Positions 48,031 through 57,188 are shown, counted from the first letter of the stretch. The stretch: 64,000 nt of DNA from Nocardioides sp. Arc9.136 (GCF_030506255.1 NZ_CP113431.1:4289001-4353000), one strand, 5' to 3'. Made by a program: numbers and translations. The notes: generated by a model not told the origin, from the letters alone.

Positions 48031-49968
48031 CTACCGGGCCAGCCAGGCGGCGTACGCGTCGAAGGTGTAGGGCCGCCCCAGGAAGTCCTCGACCAGGTCC
48101 GCGGCGTCCTTGGCGCCGCCCGGCGCCAGCACGCGGTCCCGGTAGCGCCCGGCCACCTCGGGGTCGAACAGGTCCGCGGGGTCGAAGGCGCTGAAGAGGT
48201 CCTTGGCGATCACGAGCGACCACATGTAGGTGTAGTACGCCGAGGAGTAGCCGCCGAGGTGGCCGAAGCTGGCGAACATGTGGGTCCCCTCGATCCACCG
48301 CAGCGGCGAGTACTGCTCCTGCAGCTCCACCATCCGGGCGGTGAGGTCGTCGGGCCGCTCGGCGTGGAACCAGTAGGACATCGCGGCGTAGAACATCTGC
48401 ACCCGCGCGAAGGTGCCCTTGCCGAAGTCGTCGGCCCTCCGCATCCGCTCGACGAGGTCGGCGGGGATCGGCTCGCCGGCCGCGTCGGTGGCGAAGGAGC
48501 GCAGGACCTCGGCGTCCCACGCCCACTCCTCGAGCATCTGGCTCGGCGCCTCGACGAAGTCCCACTCGGTGGCGACGCCCGCGAACCGCGCCCACCGGCC
48601 GTGGCCGCCGAGCACGTGGTGCACCAGGTGGCCGAACTCGTGGAACAGCGTCACGACGTGGTCGTGCTCCATCAGGCCGCGGGAGAAGTTGCAGACCAGG
48701 ACGCCCTCGGGCAGCTGCTCACCGGCGACGCCGTCGACGAGGGTGAACTGCGCGGCGTGGCCGTACTTGCCCTCGCGCGGGTGGAGGTCGAGGTAGATCC
48801 TCCCGACGGCGGAGCCGTCCACGGCCGAGGTGACGTCGTACGCCGTGACGTCGGGCGCCCAGACGGGCGCGTCGGGGACCGGCTCGTAGTGCAGGCCGAA
48901 GAGCCGGCCGGTCACGTCGAGCAGGCCCTGGCGGACCTTGGCGAACTCGAAGTAGGTCCGCACCAGCTGGGCGTCGACCTCGAGCTGCTCCTTGCGGACC
49001 AGCTCCTCGTAGTAGGCGGAGTCGACGGCGGTGAGCGCGTCGGCCTCGGGCCGGTCCCGGCGCAGCCGGTCGAGCACCAGGGCCAGGTCGCGCTCCCCCG
49101 GCTCGCGCGCGGCCTCGGCGATCCGGTCGATGAACTCCGGGATCGCGGCGCCGGAGCCGATCATCTTCACGGCCGCGTCGTAGGACGGCCAGGAGTCGTA
49201 GCCCACCAGCGTCGCGCGCTCGTGGCGCAGGGCGAACAGCTCGCGCAGCACCTCGTCGTTCTGCGGCCAGCCGCGCTGGAGGAACTCGACGGCGATGTCG
49301 CGGCGCACGTCGGCGTCGTGGCAGAACGTCCGGACCGGGACCACGTCGGGGTAGTCGGTGGTGACGGTGACCAGCCCGTCCTCGTCGGGGGCGTGGGAGT
49401 CCAGCCAGTCCTGCGGCAGGCCGGCGAGGCGCTCCGGAGCGACACGGATCGACCGGACGTCGTCGCGGATGCCGCGCGAGAAGGCCTGGTCGAGCTCGGT
49501 CAGCCGGTCGTCGAGCTCGGCGATCCGGGCCCGGGTCGCGTCGTCCCGGTCGACCCCGGCGCGACGGAAGTCCTCGAGCGTCCTGGTGAGCAGCCGGGCG
49601 GCCTGCTCGTCGAGACCGGAGGGGTCCAGCGCGGCGAAGGCGTCGTGGAGCGCGCGGTCCTGGGAGAGCTCCGTGGCGAGCTTCGCGACCTCCTGCTCGG
49701 CCCGGTCGCCGGTGTCGCGGACCGCCTCGAGCGGGTGGACGTTGCCGAACAGCGAGCCTGCGGCCGCGACTCCCGAGAGGAGGCGGGTCACCGCGTCCCA
49801 CTGCTCGAGCGCGGCCACCGGGTCGGTGGGCGGGTCGGCGCGCAGCTCCTCGACCAGGGCGCGTGCCCGGGCCAGCCCGTCCTCGGTGCGGGCGGCCAGC
49901 CAGGCCTCGGCGGAGTCGGCGTCGGGCAGCTCGAGCGGCGTCGGCGAGGAGGGCAGCGGTGAGGTCAC
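48031..49968 (-). CDS. M3-family metallopeptidase (oligopeptidase)
   Basis: The 645-residue thimet-type oligopeptidase has the zinc motif HEFGH (His443, Glu444, His447) and the third ligand region EAPSQMLEEW about 25 residues later. HMFASFGHLGGYSSAYYTYMWS near the end is the family's substrate-binding loop. No signal peptide: a cytoplasmic peptidase that trims short peptides. GTG 49968 gives MTSPLPSSP; no clear Shine-Dalgarno, so translation may be leaderless. Confidence 0.92.
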   Translation of the reverse strand: MTSPLPSSPTPLELPDADSAEAWLAARTEDGLARARALVEELRADPPTDPVAALEQWDAVTRLLSGVAAAGSLFGNVHPLEAVRDTGDRAEQEVAKLATELSQDRALHDAFAALDPSGLDEQAARLLTRTLEDFRRAGVDRDDATRARIAELDDRLTELDQAFSRGIRDDVRSIRVAPERLAGLPQDWLDSHAPDEDGLVTVTTDYPDVVPVRTFCHDADVRRDIAVEFLQRGWPQNDEVLRELFALRHERATLVGYDSWPSYDAAVKMIGSGAAIPEFIDRIAEAAREPGERDLALVLDRLRRDRPEADALTAVDSAYYEELVRKEQLEVDAQLVRTYFEFAKVRQGLLDVTGRLFGLHYEPVPDAPVWAPDVTAYDVTSAVDGSAVGRIYLDLHPREGKYGHAAQFTLVDGVAGEQLPEGVLVCNFSRGLMEHDHVVTLFHEFGHLVHHVLGGHGRWARFAGVATEWDFVEAPSQMLEEWAWDAEVLRSFATDAAGEPIPADLVERMRRADDFGKGTFARVQMFYAAMSYWFHAERPDDLTARMVELQEQYSPLRWIEGTHMFASFGHLGGYSSAYYTYMWSLVIAKDLFSAFDPADLFDPEVAGRYRDRVLAPGGAKDAADLVEDFLGRPYTFDAYAAWLAR

Positions 49969-50052
49969 GCGCCGATGGTAGGCCCGGCCGCCGACGCCAC
50001 CGGCTGGGCCGTTCCGCCCCGGCGAGGTGGCCTGCGCACCTACCCTGGGGCA

Positions 50053-51105
50053 ATGCTCCGCCCGTCCCTGCGCGCCCGAACGGCTGCCCTCCTCGCCGCT
50101 CTCGCGCTCGGCGCGACCCCGCTCGTCGGCCTCACCGGGCTGGCGAGCCCGGCGAGCTCGCAGCCCGCCGACCGCGACGCGGTCCACCAGGCACCGGTGA
50201 AGGCGCCGGCAGCATCCGCGGCGGCGGCGAGGAAGGACCCCCGCAAGACGCGCGGTCTCTTCGTCGACCGGCGGATGCCGGTCTTCGGGCAGGGCTCGCG
50301 CTACGCGAAGATCGCGGGGAAGTCCCAGGCGCTGTGGCTCGGCATCGAGTACTACCCCACCGACCGCGTCCGCGCGGTCGTCGAGGAGTACGTCGGCATG
50401 GCCGCCGAGGCCCGCAAGACCCCCGTGCTCGTCGTCTACTCCATCCCCGACCGCGACTGCGACCAGCACTCCGCCGGCGGCGCGGCCGACGGGCCGGCGT
50501 ACCGCGACTGGGTCAAGCAGGTCGCCGCCGGCGTCGAGGGCAGCAAGCCGCTGCTGGTGCTCGAGCCCGACGCGATCCCGTTCATCGGCGACCCCGGCTG
50601 CGAGGACGTCGCGGACCGCGTCTCGCTGCTGCGCTTCGCGGTCAAGAAGCTGAGCACGGCCGGCGCCTGGGTCTACCTCGACGCCGGGCACAGCGACTGG
50701 CGGCCCTACGACGGCCGCGCGCTGCTGCTCAAGCAGGCGGGGGTGGCCCTGGCGCGCGGCATCGCCACGAACGTGTCGAACTTCCGCAGCCTCCGCGACG
50801 AGCTCGCGTACGGCGCCCAGCTCCGCGCCGACCTGGCCGGGCTGGGCGTCACCGGGGTCAAGCAGGTCGTCGACACCTCGCGCAACGGTGCCGCGGACCC
50901 CGTGGCCGGCGACGTCATCAACCCGACCTGGGCGCGGGTGGGCCGGGCCCCGAAGCTGGTCTTCGACGGCGCCCTCGACGGGCGGCTGTGGGTCAAGCAC
51001 CCCGGCGAGTCCGACGGTCCGGTCAACGGTGGCCCCGGGTCGGGCCAGTGGTGCGACCTGCTCGCCGACCGGCTGCTCGGCCTCGGCGAGTCCCCCACCT
51101 GCTGA
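50053..51105 (+). CDS. Secreted glycoside hydrolase family 6 protein
   Basis: The 350-residue protein begins with a signal peptide (RARTAALLAALALGATPLVGLTGLASPASS, cleavage near 36) and an Ala/Lys-rich linker. GH6 landmarks follow: YSIPDRDCDQHSAGG with Asp135 (putative acid), LVLEPDAIPF with Asp173, VYLDAGHSDW, NVSNF, and WVKHPGESDGPV. It resembles endo-beta-1,4-glucanases and lacks a cellulose-binding module. ATG 50053. It should act outside the cell on beta-glucan; two cysteine pairs could form the conserved disulfides. Confidence 0.88.
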   Translation: MLRPSLRARTAALLAALALGATPLVGLTGLASPASSQPADRDAVHQAPVKAPAASAAAARKDPRKTRGLFVDRRMPVFGQGSRYAKIAGKSQALWLGIEYYPTDRVRAVVEEYVGMAAEARKTPVLVVYSIPDRDCDQHSAGGAADGPAYRDWVKQVAAGVEGSKPLLVLEPDAIPFIGDPGCEDVADRVSLLRFAVKKLSTAGAWVYLDAGHSDWRPYDGRALLLKQAGVALARGIATNVSNFRSLRDELAYGAQLRADLAGLGVTGVKQVVDTSRNGAADPVAGDVINPTWARVGRAPKLVFDGALDGRLWVKHPGESDGPVNGGPGSGQWCDLLADRLLGLGESPTC

Positions 51106-51135
51106 GCCCGCGCCCGGCCCCGCCGGGGCAGCGGC

Positions 51136-51633
51136 TCACCAGCCCCAGGTGCCCGGGTCCCCCTTGAACGGCCCGACCACGGCCGAGGTGATCCAGCCGC
51201 CGTAGAACCCGCCCGGCTGGGGGAGCACCCGCTCGCCGTCGACCCAGCAGGAGTCGACCGCGGACGGCATCACCGCCAGCGCGTCGGCGAGGTCGCGGAA
51301 CGCCGGGGTCGGGTCGGGGTAGGTCCACGCCGCCCCGGGGGCGGTGCGGCCACCGCCGAGCAGGTCGAGGTAGGCCGCCCGGCCCTTCCACTCGCAGGTG
51401 CTCGACCCCTCCGCCGCCCGCAGCGACCCGGCCACGAAGTCCGCGCGCGGCAGGTAGTACGTCGGCGGGTGGCTGGTCTCCAGCACCCGCCACCCCCGGG
51501 TGGTCGAGGCGACGGTCACCCCGCCGAGCACCACCTCGAGGCGGGCGGTGGTGGCCTCGAGCCGGGGCGGACGCGGGTAGTCCCACACCGACTCCTGGCC
51601 CGGCCCTGGCTTCTCCGGCACGGGTCGTCGCAC
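51136..51633 (-). CDS. DUF427 domain protein
   Basis: The 165-residue protein has the DUF427 pattern RVLETSHPPTYYLPRADF, STCEWKGRAAYLDL, AAWTYPDPTPAFRDLADALAVMPSAVDSCWVDGERV and a C-terminal GGWITSAVVGPFKG. It is a small beta-tent fold of unknown biochemical role, common in actinobacteria. GTG 51633 is the best start before conserved sequence. It converges with the GH6 gene (small GCCCC/GGGGC hairpin at 51117-51129 between them). Confidence 0.85.
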   Translation of the reverse strand: MRRPVPEKPGPGQESVWDYPRPPRLEATTARLEVVLGGVTVASTTRGWRVLETSHPPTYYLPRADFVAGSLRAAEGSSTCEWKGRAAYLDLLGGGRTAPGAAWTYPDPTPAFRDLADALAVMPSAVDSCWVDGERVLPQPGGFYGGWITSAVVGPFKGDPGTWGW

Positions 51634-51703
51634 GTGCTCGACGGTAGCCCGGCGGCCCACCCGTCGCCGGGCGCCGCCGCGGCCGGGCGTAGGTTTCCGC
51701 CCC

Positions 51704-52993
51704 GTGGCGACGGCAGCACGGTTGCGGGGGCTCCTCGCCGACACCCGCCCCCTGCGCGACGAGCACTTCCGTCGGCTGTGGGTCGCCAACATCATCACGG
51801 TGATCGGCGCGCAGCTCACCGTCGTGGCGGTGCCGGCGCAGATCTACCAGGAGACCGGCTCCTCGGCGTACGTCGGGCTGACCGGGCTCTTCGGGCTGGT
51901 GCCGCTCGTCGTCTTCGGCCTGTACGGCGGCGCGCTGGCCGACGTCTTCGACCGGCGCACGATCCTGGTGGTCACCACGGTGGGACTGATCGTGACCAGC
52001 GGCCTGTTCTGGCTGCAGGCCGCGGCCGGCGGGGTCGGCGTGTGGGTGCTGCTGTCGCTGTTCTCGGTCCAGCAGGCGTTCTTCGCGGTCAACCAGCCCA
52101 CCCGCAGCGCGCTGCTGCCCCGGCTGCTGCCCGCCGAGCTGCTGCCGGCGGCGAACTCGCTGAACATGACCGTCTTCCAGGCCGGCGCGATCGCCGGGCC
52201 CCTGGTCGCCGGCGCGCTCATCCCGGTCCTCGGCTTCGAGTGGCTCTACCTGATCGACACCTTCACGCTCCTGGCGACGCTGGGCGCGGTGGTGCGGCTC
52301 CCGGCGCTGCCGGTGCTCGACGCCGTCGCCGGCGCGCCCGGGCTGCGGTCGGTCGTCGAGGGCCTGTCCTACCTGCGCGGGCACCCCGTGCTGCTGATGT
52401 CCTTCGTCGTCGACATCATCGCGATGGTCTTCGGCATGCCGCGGGCGCTGTTCCCCGAGATCGCGCACCTCGACTTCGGCGGCCCCGACGAGGGCGGGCT
52501 CGTCTTCGCGGCGCTGTTCGCCGCGATCCCCGCCGGCGCGGTGGTCGGCGGCGTGCTGAGCGGCTGGGTGTCGCGGGTCGAGCGGCAGGGCCGGGCGGTC
52601 GTCTGGTGCATCGTCGTGTGGGGCGGCGCGATGACCGGGTTCGGCCTGGCCGTGGGGCTCGCCGACCGCTGGCGGGAGCCGATGCTCGTGGTGGCGCTGC
52701 TGATGCTCGTCCTGGGCGGTGCCGCCGACATGGCCTCCGCGGCGTTCCGCACCTCGATGCTGCAGGCCGCCGCGAACGACTCGGTGCGCGGCCGGCTGCA
52801 GGGCGTCTTCATCGTCGTGGTGGCCGGCGGGCCGCGCGTCGCCGACGTGGCGCACGGTGCCGCTGCGACCGCCGTCGGGACGGCGGCGGCCGCCGCCGGC
52901 GGTGGCGTGCTGGTCGTCGTCGGCACCGTCGTCGCGGCCCTGGCGGTGCCGTCGTTCGTCCGCTACCGGATCACGCGCCCAGCAACCCCCTGA
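51704..52993 (+). CDS. MFS transporter (MFS_3/EntS-like)
   Basis: The 429-residue protein has twelve predicted helices with RDEHFRRLWVANIITVIGAQLTVVAVP at the start, LADVFDRRTILV between helices 2 and 3 and NQPTRSALLPRLLPAELLPAANSL after helix 4, all typical of MFS_3 exporters. It lacks the C-terminal ABM-like domain present in the island MFS. Substrate unknown. GTG 51704. Its last 23 bases overlap the convergent DinB gene. Confidence 0.88.
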   Translation: MATAARLRGLLADTRPLRDEHFRRLWVANIITVIGAQLTVVAVPAQIYQETGSSAYVGLTGLFGLVPLVVFGLYGGALADVFDRRTILVVTTVGLIVTSGLFWLQAAAGGVGVWVLLSLFSVQQAFFAVNQPTRSALLPRLLPAELLPAANSLNMTVFQAGAIAGPLVAGALIPVLGFEWLYLIDTFTLLATLGAVVRLPALPVLDAVAGAPGLRSVVEGLSYLRGHPVLLMSFVVDIIAMVFGMPRALFPEIAHLDFGGPDEGGLVFAALFAAIPAGAVVGGVLSGWVSRVERQGRAVVWCIVVWGGAMTGFGLAVGLADRWREPMLVVALLMLVLGGAADMASAAFRTSMLQAAANDSVRGRLQGVFIVVVAGGPRVADVAHGAAATAVGTAAAAAGGGVLVVVGTVVAALAVPSFVRYRITRPATP

Positions 52994-53474
52994 CGTACGC
53001 CGCCTGGCCGAGGTGCTTGGTGTCGTCGTCGACCACGCTGACCAGGCGCGCGCCGAGGGTGACCGGCGGGTCCCAGCTGTCGTCGACGACCCGGTCGAGG
53101 TCGTCGGGGCCGACCGTGTCGAGGAACGCCACCGTCTGCTCGTGCACCGCACGGAGGTACGCCGCCAGCAGGTCCGCCGGCGCGCGGACCCGACCCACGG
53201 CCTCGGCGTCCTGCCCGTAGCCGGTGGCGCCGTCGTCGAAGGGCAGGTTGAACCGCTCCGCGAACCCCTGGGCGGTCCACACCTGCTCCTGTCCGGCCAC
53301 GTCGGCCACGTGGTCGTCCTGGACGCGGGCCAGGTGCCAGACCAGCCACGCGATCGGGTTGGCGTCCGGCGCCGGCCGGCGGGTCAGCTGGTCGTCGGTC
53401 AGGCCGTCCACGACCGCCGTACCGCTCTCGACGATGCGCCCGAAGGCGTCCTTCAACAGGTCTGCGGGAGTCAT
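52971..53474 (-). CDS. DinB-family protein
   Basis: The 167-residue four-helix-bundle protein starts LLKDAFGRIVESGTAVVDGLTDDQL. It carries metal-ligand histidines in IAWLVWHLARVQDDH and DDDTKHLGQAAYVRGLLG. DinB/mycothiol-transferase folds use a His triad with a metal; relatives act in thiol (mycothiol) transfer, which fits an actinobacterium. ATG 53474. Divergent, 42 bases away, from the repeat protein. Confidence 0.83.
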   Translation of the reverse strand: MTPADLLKDAFGRIVESGTAVVDGLTDDQLTRRPAPDANPIAWLVWHLARVQDDHVADVAGQEQVWTAQGFAERFNLPFDDGATGYGQDAEAVGRVRAPADLLAAYLRAVHEQTVAFLDTVGPDDLDRVVDDSWDPPVTLGARLVSVVDDDTKHLGQAAYVRGLLGA

Positions 53475-53516
53475 GCCTACCGACGGTACGTCGCCGCTGG
53501 GGGTACCGGCCGTCAC

Positions 53517-54284
53517 ATGAGGCTCCCGTCGGTCCCCGGTCCCCGCGACGTCCGCTGGCTCGTCGAGCAGGCGATGGCCGTCGCCCCGCGGGCGGCGAAC
53601 CTGCTCGGCGGGGCCGAGGACCTGCTCGCGCAGGCCGGGGGGCTGCTCGGTCGCGTGCAGGCGCTGGTCGCGCGCGTCGAGTCGATCGTCGAGGACGTCG
53701 ACGGCATCCGGGCGCGGGCCGACGAGCTGGTCGCGGGCGTCGACGAGATCCGGGTCCGCGCGAGCGCGTCCATCGACGGGGTCGACGAGATCCGGGGCCG
53801 GGCCGACACGGTGATCGGCGGCGTCGACGAGGTGCGCGGGCGCGCGGTGGACGTCGTGGACCAGGCGCAGCGGATCGCCGACAAGGGCGAGCGCGCGATG
53901 GGCGGCCTCGACGACGTGCGGGAGCGGGCCGACGTGCTGCTCCGCCGCGTCGAGGAGGGCGCGGTCGGGCGGATGCTCGACCTCGCCGAGCGCCTCGAGC
54001 CCTCGCTCGAGGCGCTGGAGCCGGTGCTGACCCGCCTGGCCGAGACGACCACGCCGGCGGAGGTCGACGCCGTCGTCGGCATGGTCAACAAGCTGCCGGC
54101 GCTGGAGAAGGCGCTGCACGAGGACGTCATGCCGCTGCTGCACCGCCTCGACAGCGTCGCACCCGACATGCACTCGATGCTCGAGGTGACCCAGGAGCTC
54201 AGCGAGCTCGTGCTCAACCTGCCCGGGATGGGCCGGATCAAGAGGAAGGTCGAGGAGCAGCAGGACGACGACGCCCCCGACTGA
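53517..54284 (+). CDS. Hypothetical protein with 14-residue amphipathic repeats
   Basis: The 255-residue protein has four or five tandem 14-residue units between about 60 and 140, of the form VDEIRGRADTVIGG (VDGIRARADELVAG, VDEIRVRASASIDG, VDEIRGRADTVIGG, VDEVRGRAVDVVDQ). Heptad-like helices continue to residue 240, ending LPGMGRIKRKVEEQ. There is no signal peptide or membrane segment. It looks like a long coiled coil or lipid-surface-binding helix. Function unknown; ATG 53517. Confidence 0.72.
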   Translation: MRLPSVPGPRDVRWLVEQAMAVAPRAANLLGGAEDLLAQAGGLLGRVQALVARVESIVEDVDGIRARADELVAGVDEIRVRASASIDGVDEIRGRADTVIGGVDEVRGRAVDVVDQAQRIADKGERAMGGLDDVRERADVLLRRVEEGAVGRMLDLAERLEPSLEALEPVLTRLAETTTPAEVDAVVGMVNKLPALEKALHEDVMPLLHRLDSVAPDMHSMLEVTQELSELVLNLPGMGRIKRKVEEQQDDDAPD

Positions 54285-54332
54285 TCCCCTCGCGCCGCGT
54301 CGCTCGTCGGCGCGGCTGGGTACCGCTGGGGC

Positions 54333-55328
54333 ATGACGCGCTTCGGCTACACCCTGATGACCGAGCAGAGCGGACCGCGGGAGCTGGTGAAGTACGCCGT
54401 GGCGGCCGAGACCGCCGGCTTCGACTTCGAGGTCTCCAGCGACCACTACTCCCCGTGGCTGACCGAGCAGGGCCACGCGCCGTACGCCTGGACCACGCTC
54501 GGTGCGGTCGCCCAGGCCACCGAGCGGGTCGGCCTGATGACGTACGTGACCTGCCCGACGCTGCGCTACCACCCGGCCGTCGTCGCGCAGAAGGCCGCGA
54601 CGCTGCAGATCCTCGCCGAGGGCCGCTTCACCCTCGGCCTGGGCAGCGGCGAGAACCTCAACGAGCACGTCGTCGGCGCCGGCTGGCCGGCGATCGGGCC
54701 CCGGCAGGAGATGCTGCGCGAGGCCATCGAGATCATCCGCGCGCTGCACACCGGCGAGCTCGTCGACTACCGCGGGCAGCACTTCGACGTCGAGTCCGCC
54801 CGGGTCTGGGACCTGCCCGAGGAGCCCGTCCAGATCGGCGTGGCCGTCGCCGGCGAGCGCGGCCTCGAGCAGATGGCGCCGCTGGCCGACCACCTCGTCG
54901 CCACCGAGCCGCGCAAGGACCTCATCGAGGGCTGGAACAGCGTCGACGGTGCGCCGAAGATCGGGTCCGGCGGCGCCCGCGCGGTCGGGCAGATCCCGAT
55001 CTGCTGGGGCCCCGACGAGGACGCCGCGGTGGCGCTGGCCCACGAGCAGTTCCGCTGGTTCGCCGGTGGCTGGAAGGTCAACTCCGACCTCCCCACCCCC
55101 GCCGGCTTCGCCGGCGCCACGCAGTTCGTCCGCCCCGAGGACGTCGCGGAGTCCATCCCCTGCGGCCCCGACCTCGACAAGATCGTCGAGTCGGTCTCGG
55201 CCTTCTGGGAGGCCGGCTTCACCGACATCGCCCTCGTCCAGGTCGGCGACGCCCTGCAGGAGCAGTTCCTCACCGACGCCGCGCTGCCGCTGCTCGAGAA
55301 GCTGCGGGCTGCGGCGCCGTCGTCGTAG
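54333..55328 (+). CDS. F420-dependent LLM oxidoreductase (G6PDH-like family)
   Basis: The 331-residue protein begins MTRFGYTLMTEQSGPRELVKYAVAAE, followed by FDFEVSSDHYSPWLTEQGHAPYAW, YVTCPTLRYHPAVVAQKAATL and GLGSGENLNEHVVG. These are hallmarks of the F420-dependent glucose-6-phosphate-dehydrogenase-related family (TIGR03557 type). It uses coenzyme F420, implying the host makes F420. Substrate unknown. ATG 54333; two hairpins follow the stop. Confidence 0.88.
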   Translation: MTRFGYTLMTEQSGPRELVKYAVAAETAGFDFEVSSDHYSPWLTEQGHAPYAWTTLGAVAQATERVGLMTYVTCPTLRYHPAVVAQKAATLQILAEGRFTLGLGSGENLNEHVVGAGWPAIGPRQEMLREAIEIIRALHTGELVDYRGQHFDVESARVWDLPEEPVQIGVAVAGERGLEQMAPLADHLVATEPRKDLIEGWNSVDGAPKIGSGGARAVGQIPICWGPDEDAAVALAHEQFRWFAGGWKVNSDLPTPAGFAGATQFVRPEDVAESIPCGPDLDKIVESVSAFWEAGFTDIALVQVGDALQEQFLTDAALPLLEKLRAAAPSS

Positions 55329-55337
55329 GCCGGGGTG

Positions 55338-55361
55338 CCGGGGCCCTGCAGGGGTCCCCGG
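55338..55361. terminator. Hairpin terminator after F420 oxidoreductase
   Basis: CCGGGG (55338-55343) pairs with CCCCGG (55356-55361), and the intervening CCCTGCAGGG is itself palindromic. It starts ten bases after the stop codon. Confidence 0.6.
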
Positions 55362-55383
55362 TGAACCGGTGACTCCCTCGCTC

Positions 55384-55405
55384 ACCGGGGCAGATCTGCC
55401 CCGGT
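55384..55405. other. Perfect 22-base palindrome
   Basis: A perfect palindrome begins ACCGGGGCAG and is centred on AGATCT, with no loop. Its right half, TGCCCCGGTAAG, is repeated with one change at about 55418 (TGCCCCGGGAAG). It lies between convergent genes, so it may be a second terminator or a binding site. Confidence 0.6.
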
Positions 55406-55482
55406 AAGCGCCGGACTGCCCCGGGAAGGTCACCCCCGAGGCCGGCGCACGGCCTCCGACCGGCCGCGACCGGCGGCGACCC

Positions 55483-57174
55483 TCAGCCGCGCAGCTTCTC
55501 CAGCCGCTGCCGCAGCAGCGGCGCCCGGTGGGCGTTGCCGTGCAGGTCGACGTACCGCTCGCCGAAGACGGCGAGCAGCGCGTCGTCGAGCCGGCGGACG
55601 GCGCCGGGCGGGTAGCGGTAGTCCATCCGCTCGTTGAGCCCGAGCGCCGTGGTCGGGCGGAGGACGTCGGCGAGCTCGTCGAGCGAGGTGATGCCGAGCT
55701 CGAGGAGGAGGCCGGAGATCCAGGCGTAGTGGTCGGTGCGCGACCAGCCGGCGTCGGCGTACTGACCGGCGAGGAACGCGGCGAGCTCGCGGGGGTCCAG
55801 CCGCGGGTCGTCGTCGACGGTGGGGGTGGGTGCGGCGGGCTCGGCGCGGAGCCGCTCGCGGATGGAGGAGAACTCCCGGTCGGCCAGCTCGAGCAGGCCC
55901 GCGGCGAGGGTGAAGCGGCGGTCGAACTCCGAGGCGTGCTCGGCCGGCACCGACCCCTTGTAGCGGATGTCGTGCTCGAACTCCGCCCACGCGTGCTGCA
56001 CCACCGTCCGCACCTGGACCTGCGCGACCCGCCCGCGGAGCCCGGCGTACGCCGCCTGCGACTCGCGCGCGGCGTCGAGGGCGACCAGCAGGTGGCGCGA
56101 GGCGTACCCCCACCGGCCCTCGTCGGCCGTCTGCTGGCCCATGTCGCGGTCGTCGTGGACGACGACCTGGTCGGCCAGCAGGCCGGCCACCGTCTCGACG
56201 TCGTCCTGGACGTAGGTGATCACCCGGACGCCGAGCTGGTCGGTGATGTCGGTGAGCGGCTCGGGGTACATCGGCTCCCCGTCGCGGACCCGGCCGGCCT
56301 TCTCGGCGAACGACGCGACCGACTTGGTGCGACCGGTGACCGAGAGGTAGTTGATGCCGGCCTCGTCGAGGATCGAGGTCACCAGTGCGACGGCCTGCTC
56401 CCCGGCGAGCGAGAGGTCGGCGTGCTCCGCGGCGTAGGTCTGGATCGCCGCGCGGATCGACGCGCTGCCGTCGGGGAGGGCGGGGGTGACGATGTAGCCC
56501 TCGGCGAGGTCGCCGTAGACGGTCGTCCGGTCGGGGAAGCGGTCGGCGAACAGCCCGACGTAGGCGCACACGACCGCGTCGACCTGGTCCTCCACCACGC
56601 GCAGCTCGCTCTTGCGGGTCGCGGTCTCGACCGCGTGGCGCAGCGCGGCCCACGTCTCCTCGGTGCGCACGACCGACTCGACGTGCTTCATCAGCGTGAG
56701 CAGCTCGCCGCGGAGCAGCTCGACGTCGCGGCCGCGCTTGTCCTTGTACTTCAGCGTGCGGCCGAGCCCGAAGAGCACGATGGTCGCCGGGTGCGGGTAG
56801 ACCTCGATCGCGCGCCGCGCGCGACCCGAGCGCGGGTCCATGTCCAGGCCCAGCCGCTTGCAGATCCGCGCGCCGCGGGGGCCGTCGCGGAACTCGGGCT
56901 TGGAGAGGTTCGAGGGGTGGCAGCCGGCCTCGAAGCGCCGGAAGTCGCGGGTCAGCGCCTTCTCGGCCGGGCGGGAGCCGGTCTCGTTGCGCACCACCAG
57001 CGGGGCGTCGATCGCGACCAGGCACGGCCCGTCGACGTACGGCGCGAGCCGCTCGGCGATCTCGTCGTCGGTGCGCACCGCCGAGACGTGCACCAGCGCA
57101 CCGTCCTCGTCGAGGACGGCGAGACCGGTCGGCTGCCGCTCGCCCCAGGCGAGGTCGATCCCGATGTGGTGCAC
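55483..57174 (-). CDS. DUF429 (RNase H-like) fused to RelA/SpoT-like synthetase domain
   Basis: The 563-residue protein joins two domains. Residues 1-210 form a DUF429 RNase H-like fold with acidic residues Asp7 (GIDLAWG), Asp56 (VAIDAPLV) and Asp196/Asp199 (EDQVDAVVCAYVG). Residues about 265-420 form a RelA/SpoT nucleotidyltransferase: GRTKSVASFAEK, DITDQLGVRVIT (Asp312), GYASRHLLV and VQVRTVVQHAWAEFEHDIRYKG. At the catalytic ExQxRT motif it reads QVQVRT (Gln385 for Glu). A helical C-terminus follows. GTG 57174 lies 14 bases after the YibE/F stop. Alarmone synthesis is uncertain. Confidence 0.85.
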   Translation of the reverse strand: MHHIGIDLAWGERQPTGLAVLDEDGALVHVSAVRTDDEIAERLAPYVDGPCLVAIDAPLVVRNETGSRPAEKALTRDFRRFEAGCHPSNLSKPEFRDGPRGARICKRLGLDMDPRSGRARRAIEVYPHPATIVLFGLGRTLKYKDKRGRDVELLRGELLTLMKHVESVVRTEETWAALRHAVETATRKSELRVVEDQVDAVVCAYVGLFADRFPDRTTVYGDLAEGYIVTPALPDGSASIRAAIQTYAAEHADLSLAGEQAVALVTSILDEAGINYLSVTGRTKSVASFAEKAGRVRDGEPMYPEPLTDITDQLGVRVITYVQDDVETVAGLLADQVVVHDDRDMGQQTADEGRWGYASRHLLVALDAARESQAAYAGLRGRVAQVQVRTVVQHAWAEFEHDIRYKGSVPAEHASEFDRRFTLAAGLLELADREFSSIRERLRAEPAAPTPTVDDDPRLDPRELAAFLAGQYADAGWSRTDHYAWISGLLLELGITSLDELADVLRPTTALGLNERMDYRYPPGAVRRLDDALLAVFGERYVDLHGNAHRAPLLRQRLEKLRG

Positions 57175-57188
57175 GCGGTCAGCCTGCC

